Position numbers and translations under genes: made by a program
Part shown: piece after piece, positions 1-9,189 of the stretch
Layout of the letters: every line of letters starts with the position of its first letter
How positions within the stretch are numbered: the stretch's first letter is position 1
NCBI GenBank assembly: GCA_035079385.1
Contig: JAVHKY010000029.1
Location: forward strand, 2,604,001 to 2,668,000
Length of the DNA stretch: 64,000 bases
Direction: 5' to 3'
Source: Aspidiotus rigidus
Taxonomy: Eukaryota; Arthropoda; Insecta; Hemiptera; Diaspididae
The notes under the pieces: generated by a model
Seen by the model: the letters and a program-made list of their open reading frames with translations, nothing else
Database searches by the model: none
What the model was told of the DNA's origin: nothing

Positions 1-474
1 ACAATAGGTTACAGACATTTAAGGGAAAGACATTAATTTGAGTCGGTGAAGCGAACAATTCCTCAAGGTTTTTCTGCTCTTCAAAGAATATCTATTTATC
101 TTGAATATTTTTTCTTCTCAATCGGACAAACGTCCCAGCGCATGACCATGTGCACTTTTCTCGCTTTTTCATCAATATTTACCTCGTACACCCACATCAA
201 GATTCATTCTTAACGGGGATAATTCATTTTGCAATATATAATTTTACCGACTTTAGGAGATATTAGACTTTAGTCTGATTCTATTAAAATAACCAATATT
301 ATATGACAGCTAGCCTATATCTCAATTATTCGAAATTTTTAGCAAGAACATTCAATATTCCTAATCCTAAATAATATTCGATCACCGACAGGGACCTCTA
401 GATTCCTACAGAATTGAAATTCGACTGAAACCTCCAATCATAAATAAGTTGAACTTCCTTCTACTCCGCGATCT

Positions 475-631
475 TCAAGAAGCCTGCAGCAGAATTTGAC
501 AATAACACGTAATGAGCATAGGAAGCAAATAATATATAAAGTCCTCAAATATTTCCATCATAATAGAATTCGCGATCTGAGCTCTAGCCGGGTAAGAGGG
601 AGAACAGGCCTTGAACGCAAAATCTTGTCTC
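475..631 (-). CDS. Candidate third exon, unrecognised gene
   Basis: The minus strand has a T-rich tract ending in AG immediately before position 631, followed by an open frame to a TGA at 477-475. The frame continues that of the exon at 685-738: that exon leaves two bases (AG) that complete an Arg codon with the first base here. Its best conserved part reads ACSPSYPARAQIANS; the mirror copy near 2880-2910 preserves the PxYPARA core. After that the sequence becomes AT-rich and hydrophobic, so the true exon may splice out or end earlier than the TGA. I do not recognise the protein family. The start and phase are better supported than the end. Confidence 0.4.
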
Positions 632-684
632 CTACAAAAAAATCGAAATGAAAAAAAAAAAAAAAAATGGACCCATCCGCTCAC

Positions 685-738
685 CTACTCGTATATGGAT
701 AGACTGCGAAGCCATTCTTGGGTCTAAAATCCAAATGA
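685..738 (-). CDS. Candidate second exon (54 bp), unrecognised gene
   Basis: This short exon is bounded on the minus strand by an acceptor (GAGATACAG) and a donor (AG|GTGAGC). It supplies one base, 17 codons and two bases, which fits the phase left by exon 901-1256 and the phase needed by exon 475-631. It reads HLDFRPKNGFAVYPYTS. The inverted copy at 2753-2796 keeps the acceptor, the donor (G|GTAAGC) and the core FKPKNG, although it is 10 bp shorter. Conservation of both splice signals in both copies is the main evidence that this is a real exon. Function unknown. Confidence 0.5.
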
Positions 739-900
739 CTGTATCTCAGACAATAATGATTGCAGAGCAATGAAACTCATGAGGTATTTTAGAATAATTT
801 ATGTAGGCGTGAATCCATGGTATTCTTATTATTTAAAAAAAAAAAAAAATCGTCCATATTTTTCGTAGTTTCTATAGCAATATCAAAATTTCAAACTCAC

Positions 901-1256
901 TTCAACGAAATAAAATCAGGGGGTGGTACCGGGGGATATTCGTCCATTTGATCCGCCATCCCTTCAAATACAATGTACTTTTTAGTATCATAGTCCTCGG
1001 CGAGATGAAACGTTCCCATAAAAATCAATGTTTGGTGAATTCCTATGAATTTTTCATCAATAGCAGGGTAAGCCATGCCTGCTACCGCAATGGACCGCGT
1101 GGAATCAATAGTCGATGTTCGGGCTGAGTACATGGCATTCGCTTTCTTGGCTGTAGAATGTATTTCCTCAAGTCGCAGCGGTACAAACTGTGTTACTAGA
1201 AGCCGTGCACTTACATGAAGTGGTAGAATACCCTCCCCAGATAAGGGGTCAATACT
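901..1256 (-). CDS. Candidate coding exon, unrecognised gene
   Basis: A frame open from 1256 ends at a good donor (TTGAA|GTGAGT) after position 901. It encodes about 118 residues, including AYPAIDEKFIGIHQTLIFMG, a following stretch with AEDYDTKKYIVFEG, and EYPPVPPPDFISL just before the splice. The two overhanging bases join the next exon in frame. The left boundary is uncertain because a TGA precedes the open region; a splice acceptor is possible at the ACACAG near 1191. The mirror copy at 2276-2629 keeps most of the sequence but is frameshifted and has lost the donor. The composition (mixed hydrophobic and acidic, Pro-rich tail) is protein-like and unlike the surrounding AT-rich DNA. I cannot assign a family. 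It could also be a captured fragment and not a working gene. Confidence 0.5.
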
Positions 1257-2275
1257 TCAAAAATGTGTATTTACAAGCAGCAAAGCAATACATGGAGAAA
1301 ATCGTTTTCTGCAGGGTTGCCAAAAAAACGGTTTTTCTCCAAAAAAAAACAAGACTTTTTTTTTTTTAATTAAAACAGATTTTATGTTTAAAACATGTTT
1401 TAAATGATAGTTTTTAATTCCTTGTTTAAAAACACATTTTTGGAGTTTCAACCATCGTCTTAAACACTTTTTGAAAGTTTCAAACTGCACTTTTGAGCAT
1501 AGTTCAAAACAACGTTCTAATGTTTTTTTTTTTTACTTTTTCAACTCTGGAAAAAAATTGTCAAAAAATATTCATTTTTAGTGAAGAATAATAATGAAAA
1601 TATGGAAAAAACAAGGTTCGCAATGTTTTTTAATGTATTGAAAAAAACAAGTTTAAAACAAAAAAATACGTTTTAAACCTATTTCCATTTAAAACAATTT
1701 CGTGTTTTAAGCACGTTTTCAACAACGTTTGTTTGAAACATCGTAACCCTAGTTTTCTGTCATGAGCTCGCACAATTGCTTTGTGTTTGAATGAAGCGGG
1801 CGAAGGTGCGAAAATTTTTGCATTATTATGCGGGTGGAAGGGAATGATGGCAAAAAGACTTTCTCTTGTTTTTTTCCACATTTTTATTATTACTCTTCAC
1901 TAAAAATGAATATTGGACAATTTTTCCAAGGTTGAAAAAGTAAAAAAAAAATATAAAGTCGTTTTAAACAATGTTCAAAACTGATCTTTAAAACATTCAA
2001 AATATGTTTGAGACGATAGTTGAAACTCCAAAAATGTGATCCAAACGATAATTGAATGATTTAAAACGGTTTTAAACAAATAAACAATGTTTAAAACAGG
2101 TAACATGTGTTTTAAACAAGGAAATAAAAACTATCATTTGAAACATGTTTTGAACATAAAATCCGTTTTAATCGGAAAAAACTTCTCTTTGGAAAAAACT
2201 GTTTCCTTGGAAACCTTCCAGAAAATGATTTTCTCCATGTATTGCTTTGTTGCTCATAAATGTACCTTTTTGAAG

Positions 2276-2945
2276 TGTATTGCCCCCTTATCTCGGGAGG
2301 GGATTCTACCACTTCATGCAAGTGCATGGCTTCCAATGACACAGTTTGTACTGCTGCGACTTGAAGAAGAACATTTCAAAGCAAAGAAAACAAATACTAT
2401 AAGGAGTGCGTATTACTCGGCCCGAACATTGGCTATTGATTCCACGTGGTCCACCGCGGTAGCAGTCATAGCTTACCCTGCTAAACTCATAGAAATTCAC
2501 CAAATAATATTGATTTTCTTGGGAATGTTCTACCTCACCGAGGACTATGGTACTAAAGTATGTTGTACTCGTGGCGCATAAAATGGATGAATATCCCCTG
2601 GTGCCACCCTCCTGATTTGTTTTGTTAAATGAGTTTGAAGTTTTGTTGTTGCTAGAAACCAGGGAGTATGCGTTTTTATTGAAAAAAATACTACATTCTC
2701 TAAAACGTCTCCGAGTTTCATTACTCTGCAATCATTATTGTCTGGGATACAGCTATGTGAATTTTAAGCCCAAGAATGGCTCTACAGCCCATATGGGTAA
2801 GCGGATGGATTTAATCTTTTTGATTTCGATTAAACAACGTTTCAACGCAAAATTAGAATATTTTGTGACCAACGCCGTTTTCCCCTGTTACCCGGCTAGA
2901 GCCTTTCGGGAGTGTAAACGTGATGGACACCAATTTTTGAGATCC
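2276..2945 (+). pseudogene. Decayed mirror copy of the 475-1256 gene
   Basis: This copy matches the left-arm exons in order. The first block (2276-2629) keeps APLSREGILPLH and SARTLAIDST, then loses frame after LTEDYGTK. Its donor has changed from GTGAGT to ATGAGT. The second block (2753-2796) keeps its splice sites and FKPKNG. The third keeps PCYPARAFRE but aligns poorly around the acceptor. The frameshift and the lost donor make a functional product unlikely. Confidence 0.6.
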
Positions 2946-2964
2946 GTGTCTCGTCAAGTCTAAT

Positions 2965-4430
2965 TCACTCGTAAAAAATCTTGCCGCGCCGTTAGAATCA
3001 CACTTCCTTTGAGCGCAAGAAAGGAATGAAACACTTGATAGATAAGCGTTCTATCTCTTATTCTTGTAATTTTCAAAGGTCAAACGCAATCAATATACGT
3101 ACGCGTAGACTTTTATTCGATTTGAACGACCTTATCAATTTCGTAATTCCTTTTAATAAGTTTAACATTCACTATACCTCGGTTTGAATTAAAATCGTGA
3201 TACGGTCATTTCACTTCGAGTCGTAATAAATTTTCGCGACTCCTACAAAAGTTCGAAATATTCTAAATTGACAGAATAGTAGTCGTCCCACTTTATTTCT
3301 GTATCCAGACGTTTAACCAACGGATAGTGATGATGATTCTATTTCTTTGTCCTCGCGTAGTTCGATATAAATTTGTTATTGGTATACCGTACGCAATTTT
3401 ATTGCGTCGTGTCACACCAGCATGATTTTAGATTAATGTAGCTCGCCTTTCTTCCTGCTATATATGCTATCTGCTCTCCCCTCAAAGATATGTGGATCTA
3501 ATTGGTAACTTCGTGTAATTGCTCTTACGCAATTTTCCGCTTTTAACGATAACGTTTTTCATTCATTCAGTGATATAAACTACACGCATGGTTCACAGCG
3601 CATACCTGATAAAACCTTGTCCTCAGAATACCGCTCATGGACTCCTTTTACTACAGTAGTCGATGATCGTTGAGTCGTTAACATTATTTTTATTATCATA
3701 ATAATGCAACATTCATCACCTCCTAAAATCAGTTCTATTGACGAGTTTTATTCTTTTACAACTTCGACAAAGACTTCACTACGTATCGTTCCATCGATTT
3801 TTGAACGTTTGAAAAAAAAAAAAAAAACTCATTGTATAGTTCGTCTTCTAAAATACTGTACAGCTTATGTTGATTTGCGCAATTATTGGTATGCGTTAAT
3901 CGAAAACGTTGTGAAACACTCTTTTGATACCTTAAATAAATCTCTTCAATAATAAGAGTTAAACTTGTCACGCAGTTTTTTGTTTAATATCATCTTGACT
4001 CGCGCGTAGAGGAGCAAGGGAACGATCAAAATTTCTCAAATTCCAATGACGTTCCGCCGAATGCAAAGAATGGTCTTCAGTTACTCAATACGTATAAGAA
4101 CAAAACATCCCTGCGTCTGATGACTTTTGTATAGAATCTTCGACTCAGATTTTCACCGTCACGAATGACAAATACTTTTCAAATAAACGGAAGGAATTAT
4201 TCGTGTTACAATTTCAACAAGAAAAGTATGGCAGTTTCTTGTAGGTAATCGGTACTCGAAGTAAGATTCAATCCTCGATCAGATTGCACCGTATCGGCTT
4301 GATATTCAAGAAAATTTAATATGAAACTGGGCATGTATAGATATAAAATTCGTTAAAAAGGATTCTTTGTACACGTATGATTGTGTGGATCCTTGATTCA
4401 ACAACAACAAAAAAAATCAAATTTTGTACC
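2965..4430. other. No gene recognised; AT-rich DNA
   Basis: This stretch carries only short chance frames, poly-A and poly-T runs (for example near 3812) and no recognisable protein motif, RNA gene or clear repeat boundary. Confidence 0.5.
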
Positions 4431-4519
4431 AGGGGCTCAGTCAGTGTTTCCCAACAGGTGTGCTGCAAGATTTTGATCAAAGAAATGAATTAAAAACTCG
4501 TGGGGTTTTTAACGGAGTT

Positions 4520-4698
4520 CAGAAGCGGATTTACGAGGGGGGCAGGGGGAACGCCCCCCCCAAAAAAAAAAAAAAAAAAAACTCCAAAAAAGACTGAAAT
4601 TGTTCAATTTGACTATATTTTCCGAGTGAAGTGAGGAAAAACATTTTTGAACAATGGAAGTTTTCCCCCCCTTAAATGTACCCGCAAATCCGCCCCTG
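4520..4698. mobile_element. MITE with CAG-GGCGGATTT type TIRs
   Basis: The element begins CAGAAGCGGATTTACGAGGG and its right end in reverse complement begins CAGGGGCGGATTTGCGGG, giving clear terminal inverted repeats with G-rich subterminal runs. It is flanked on both sides by GGAGTT (4514-4519 and 4699-4704). It is 179 bp long, non-coding, and carries a poly-C/poly-A tract. The termini resemble hAT-type MITEs, although the visible duplication is 6 bp where hAT normally gives 8. A related right end occurs at about 33528-33550. Confidence 0.65.
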
Positions 4699-4724
4699 GG
4701 AGTTACACGAGAAAAATGTTGACG

Positions 4725-4945
4725 TACCAGATCTATGACGTCATCGGATTGTGACGTCACAGGCTGGACTTTAGAGCTATATGTAATAGGAGGGGAACTT
4801 CGAATAACTCACGGGTTCTCTAACGGAAATAAACAAGGGGTGGCAGGGAACCTATTTCATGGGGTACGTGAGATATGATACATAAATGTACGCCTTCATC
4901 AGGTTGTGACGTCATAGGCTTGGACTCTGGCGCTATATATGATAG
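4725..4945. repeat. Short TGACGTCA satellite block
   Basis: Two degenerate units contain three TGACGTCA palindromes followed by a box like GAGCTATATGTAATAGGAGG and an ACTT-containing tail. It is the same unit type as the large array at 13370-15370. The downstream GCCGGCCGG and the motif CTCCCAGATAAAAC at 5140-5170 also recur after the large array (15408-15460). Confidence 0.6.
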
Positions 4946-5532
4946 GAGAAGAACTTGGAAATAACTTAGAAGGACGTTCTGAGTCTTATAATGTTTGAAG
5001 CGTAGCATATCACGCTCATTGAAGGGGCTAAGTCAATTGATGTATGAAGCCTTGCATATCTAGCCATTCCAAGGACCTATCTTTCAAGCTATACACACCG
5101 ACCACCGAGCCAAATATGACAGGAGGAAGACTTAGCTTTGCCGGCCGGATGGCAACTCCCAGATAAAACAGGTTCTTGTTAAAAATACAGACCGTATTTC
5201 ATGTTTCCCCTCCTAACAAACTTCGGAGTTAGGAGAGCCCAGCGGGTTTCCCCAGTAAATGCAAGAAACATCCAGAGTCAGACCCGTTTACTTATATTGA
5301 TAGCAAGACACGGAATTTTATCGAGTCCCGGCGAAAGGTCAAAACTCCTGTTAATAAATGACAATTGCGGAGAAAGTTAAATCTTTATTACAACTTTGAA
5401 CTTTATAAAAAGTTTAAACTTTACATGAAATTTTATAATTTAAGGACTTGAAAATAAACTTTGTACTTGTTATACAGTGGACTGTATAATTCTCTTTGTT
5501 CTTTTGTTAATATGATAATTTACTTCTTTTTG

Positions 5533-5556
5533 AATCCAAATCATATGATTTGGATT
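5533..5556. repeat. Perfect 24-bp palindrome
   Basis: Each half-site is AATCCAAATCAT and the two halves are exact reverse complements with no spacer. It lies in an AT-rich stretch without coding potential. It may be a hairpin or a dimeric binding site, but nothing else in the sequence indicates a role. Confidence 0.6.
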
Positions 5557-5984
5557 ATAGCGGGAAATATAGGTGCTTTAATTGGATGGCAACTTTTCAA
5601 ACTTTTAAACTTTTAAACTAGCCGCTAGGGGCGCTAACAACTCCCGTTCCCTGAATCGCAGTGTAAAGAAAGAGAGCTGAGGCCTTCAATGGCCATCTTA
5701 TACGGCTCCAAATCCAGGGTGTCAGTAGAGAGATGTAAAAATATCAAAATGCAGAAAAATTTTGGATACAATTTTGAGTTTTGGAAATACTGTGCCGCAG
5801 GAATATCGTCTTACTGAAAAATGAGCTGCGATGTAAGAAAGGTTCAGAAACACTAGGTTCAACTATTTTCCGACCTGTTCAATGTTCCATCATGCTTCGA
5901 ATGGTTGAACTAAAAAATAACACCAGACTAGTAATGTTGCGCGCATGATTTTTTAAAGCCGAAGTATGATTAATTGCCACGCTC

Positions 5985-8500
5985 GTTTTCAATCTCGATT
6001 TTGAGTTCTACCATTGCTGACGCACTGGCAAGTATGATCAAGATTCTCAATTTTTGAAAAGAAAAGGAGGCTTTTCCCGCACTAAATTCCTTTCTTTTCA
6101 AAAACTGTGTCAATTCCTTCCACGTATAAAAACTCTTTCATTTAAGATTCTCAATATTTCTCGTTAGATTGCAATGATTAGGTACACATTCTGTCTCCGA
6201 GTAGAGAAGTCACAAAACACATAGACGGCTTTAGGGGAGTGACTGTATACAAGGTACATTGCCCACCGATCGACTCGATTTGAGGCCGACTATCAGTCAA
6301 CCTGTGTTCATCACCAAAGAATTACAAATGGACTTAAATCAACATCACACATCAGCAATCAATTTCAGTTGTATAAAAATTGTAGAGAAGTCGACTCGAA
6401 AACGACTCTAGATCAACGTCGATTTAAGGTTGATGTGCGTACATTATCGGATAACTACAAATGAACTAGAAATCGACCTGAGAGCAGCCGATTTTAGGTC
6501 GACAAAAAATTTGAAGAAGGGTGAGATTAACTTTGATTCAAGGTAAATTTAAAGTCGACCATCGTAAATTACCATAGAACTACAACTCGACTTGAAATCA
6601 ATGCAGCAGAGGAGTAGATTTTAGGTTGATAGGAAAAATTTTGGGAAGTTGATTCAAAAGACTCTAGATAGACGTAGATTCGAAGTCGAACGAGAAATAC
6701 CACTTGGTCGATAGAATAATTTGAAGATCTTTCGTTTCAAAATCGACCATCGGACGTCTACAAATACAACTCGACTTGAAGTCGACCCAACAGAGCAGTC
6801 GATCTCGAGTCAATAGAAAAATTTAAACAGGCCAATTTTGAGTCAATTTAGTAGCGCCCAATTTCGACCACAAATCGACCCAAAATGACTAACAGTAAAC
6901 ACAATTTCGACCACTCCGTTTTATCATTGACTTTTTCAATTCCCTTTAAAGTTGACTCAAAAAATCAAATTCTGCCCATATGTTGAATGCAAATCGATCC
7001 AATCCAAGATGGCTGGAAGTCGACTCAAAATGACTCCAGATCGACGTTGATTTCAGGTCTATTTGAAATCAAGTTGAAGTTTTCTGAGGCTTAAAATCGA
7101 TCTAATAGAGCAGCCAATTTCAGGTAAACAGAAAAATTATGAAAATTTGATTCAAAATGTACTTTAGATCAATGTTGATCTGAGGTCAATTCGAGGTCAA
7201 CGAGAGTACATATCGACCCATTAAAGCAGTACATTTCAGGTCAATGTAAAAATTTGAAAAAGTCAAATTCAAAATTGATTCCATATGGACTTTTATTTGA
7301 GGATTACCAGAGAACAACTTACTCGACTTGAAATCGATGCAGCAGAGCATCGGATTTCGGGTCGATAGAAAAATTTGGGAAAGTTGATACAAAATTAACT
7401 CCCGATCGGCGCGATGTCGATGTAAAGTTAACCAGTAAAATACTACCTGATCTATGGAAACATTTGAAAAAATCGGTTTGAAATCGACATTAGATTGACG
7501 TTAATTTGAGTTGACCAGCAGACAACGCCAGAGAACTAAAAATATGTACTACTCGACCCAACAGAACAGTAAATTTTAGAAAAATTTGGAGAAGTGAATT
7601 TTGAGTCAATTCGCAGATTCGCCCCATTCGACCGCAAATCGACCCAAAATGACAAGAGTCGACACAATTTTGACCGCTCCTCTTTACCATTGACTCATCG
7701 TTGATGTGAAAATTGAGTCAACTTTCGGTATGCTAGATTGATGTCGACATCGCGTTGGTTCGACCCTTGTTGAAGTAGTCAAACATAATTGAGATTCTTC
7801 AAGGTTCTCATTTTCTAATTCCAACTACCCGTCCTGTCTGCGAGTAATGAAGCTACCAAAACATACAGACCGAACTCACCAGAGAACTACAACTGGACTA
7901 GACGAAATCGACCCAACACATAAGAATTTGGAAAAGTCCATTCGGCTCTTGATTGACGTTGTATTGTAGTCGACGAGGTAACTTCAACTTAACTTGGATG
8001 AACTAGTACAGGCACCCTATAATATAGTCTAGTAAAAAGGAAGCCTAGACCTATAGTACAAAGCTAGTGTATTGAAGGCTTGACATAGGGTAGCTCGCAA
8101 ATTTTCGAATCAAGTCTCGAGTACCAGTCGAAAATTCTCTTAGTCCATCAAAAAATAGGGAGGGTAATTTATAAATTTCCGAATTAGGAGTAGGGTTCAG
8201 TAAAGATATGAAACACGTCAAAATTATTGAGAATATGACTCAAAGGCGTCTCCAGATTGAAGTCAATTTTAGATCAATTTTAAGTCAACCAAAGTACCTT
8301 CTAAGAGAAGACTCAGTTTGAAAATTACCCAACAGAGCGGTCGATTTTAGGTCGATGGAAAAGTTTGGAGAGATCGACTTGAAATTAACTCCAGATCGAC
8401 GTCGACGTGAGATCGATCCGAATAATTTCGACCAAGAGTTTGAAAGAAGTAAATTCTGTGTTGATCACTGGTCGATGTTCGGTATTGACCGGAAATCGAC
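5985..8500 (+). repeat. GTCGA-rich degenerate repeat, copy 1
   Basis: This is a long stretch of diverged units of roughly 110-125 bp carrying recurring phrases such as CAGAGCAGTCGATTTTAGGT, AGAAAAATTTGG and GATCGACGT. Units start near 6486, 6606, 6790, 7108, 7216, 7341 and 7565, with indels. The ATCGAC/GTCGA motif is strikingly over-represented. The whole block recurs in reverse complement at about 26290-28590. Reading frames within it are by-products of the repeat. The internal tandem structure suggests a minisatellite that is part of a larger mobile unit ending in the LINE tail at 8500-9187. Confidence 0.7.
6040..6155. repeat. Small hairpin insertion flanked by 12-bp direct repeats
   Basis: AAGATTCTCAAT occurs at 6040-6051 and again at 6144-6155. 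The sequence between them is absent from the reverse copy near 28500-28540, where the flanks are continuous. The inserted stretch contains inverted arms (6051-6068 and 6086-6104) of the type TTTTTGAAAAGAAA. Comparison of the two copies shows directly that this is an insertion. Confidence 0.55.
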
Positions 8501-9187
8501 GTCAAATCGACGATCCACGTGGTTCTTATGTCCCTTCGTTCTTTCGCTGACAAGCTCCACGAAAAAAATGGCTTCTATTCGATTTCTACTGACGTACGTA
8601 TGCAAGGGTACAAAACAGTCTGCCAAGCTCTAAGCCTCCTGATAGTTGAAAGAACCCTCCTCCTCACACTATTTTCGCCACCTCATCAATCAAAACATAT
8701 TCAACGTACCAAACAAATTTCTGCAATAAATAGCACGCCTCAAATCTAGACACCAGACAACCGTACGTCTTGCGACAAGAAATTGTGTTAATCCGACTCC
8801 AAATTGGACACACCCGCATCCCTGACAACCACCAACCAATGCCCTACGTCTTCCCACCTGACTGCCCTTGCTGCACATTAGAAAAATTTTTCTCTCACAC
8901 ACATAAACGAGCCTCAACTTTCCCACCCTCCCCCAAACACCTGTTGAGCTCCTCACTCACACTCTGAGCTCTGAGCTCTGAGAAACTCCTCACCAAGTCT
9001 CGAAGATGTTTTCCACCCTCCTCTAGTCCAACTATTCCTTTCTCCCTTCATGCCAAGCTAAAACAATAAGTCGTGGCCAAAAAATAAAAGGTCTAGACTT
9101 TTTGAAGTTTATTTATTTCTTTATTTTTTTAGATAATTCGATTTGTACATCTTGAGGGGTACAGCTGCCTTCAGCTACAAGACCCAT
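8500..9187 (+). pseudogene. LINE 3' end (Jockey/I type), copy 1
   Basis: The frame at 8770-8967 reads EIVLIRLQIGHTRI followed by PPDCPCC, which matches the usual end of Jockey-type ORF2 proteins: an IGHT-containing stretch after the RNase H domain, then a Cys-rich motif. The coding part is truncated and broken. The block ends near ACAGCTGCCTTCAGCTACAA at about 9187, where similarity to the reverse copy (25615 onward) stops. It shares both boundaries with the second copy, so the LINE tail and the GTCGA array spread as one unit. Confidence 0.55.
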
Positions 9188-9189
9188 GA

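Larger units (their letters stand above)
545..2940. repeat. Long imperfect palindrome from head-to-head gene duplication
   Basis: The left half read on the minus strand matches the right half read on the plus strand over about 1.15-1.2 kb, with the axis near 1740. Matched landmarks run outward: TAGTGAAGAATAATAATG near the axis, the exon at 901-1256 against 2276-2629, a conserved intron stretch with CTCTGCAATCATTATTGTCT (left near 746-772, right near 2725-2745), the second exon, and finally the CCCGGCTAGAGC block (about 580-592 against 2890-2903). Both exons and introns are duplicated, so this arose as a DNA-level inverted duplication and not by retroposition. Confidence 0.7.
4442..5855. mobile_element. 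Possible hAT-like non-autonomous element with nested insertions
   Basis: The left end reads CAGTGTTTCCCAAC and the right end, in reverse complement, reads TAGTGTTTCTGAAC. Such ends are familiar from hAT-type elements in animal genomes. The flanking octamers are GGCTCAGT (4434-4441) and GGTTCAAC (5856-5863), five of eight identical, which would be a decayed duplication if real. Inside lie a shorter MITE (4520-4698) and TGACGTCA-type satellite units (4725-4945). No transposase is visible. The terminal match is short, so the two ends could belong to different elements. Confidence 0.35.
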
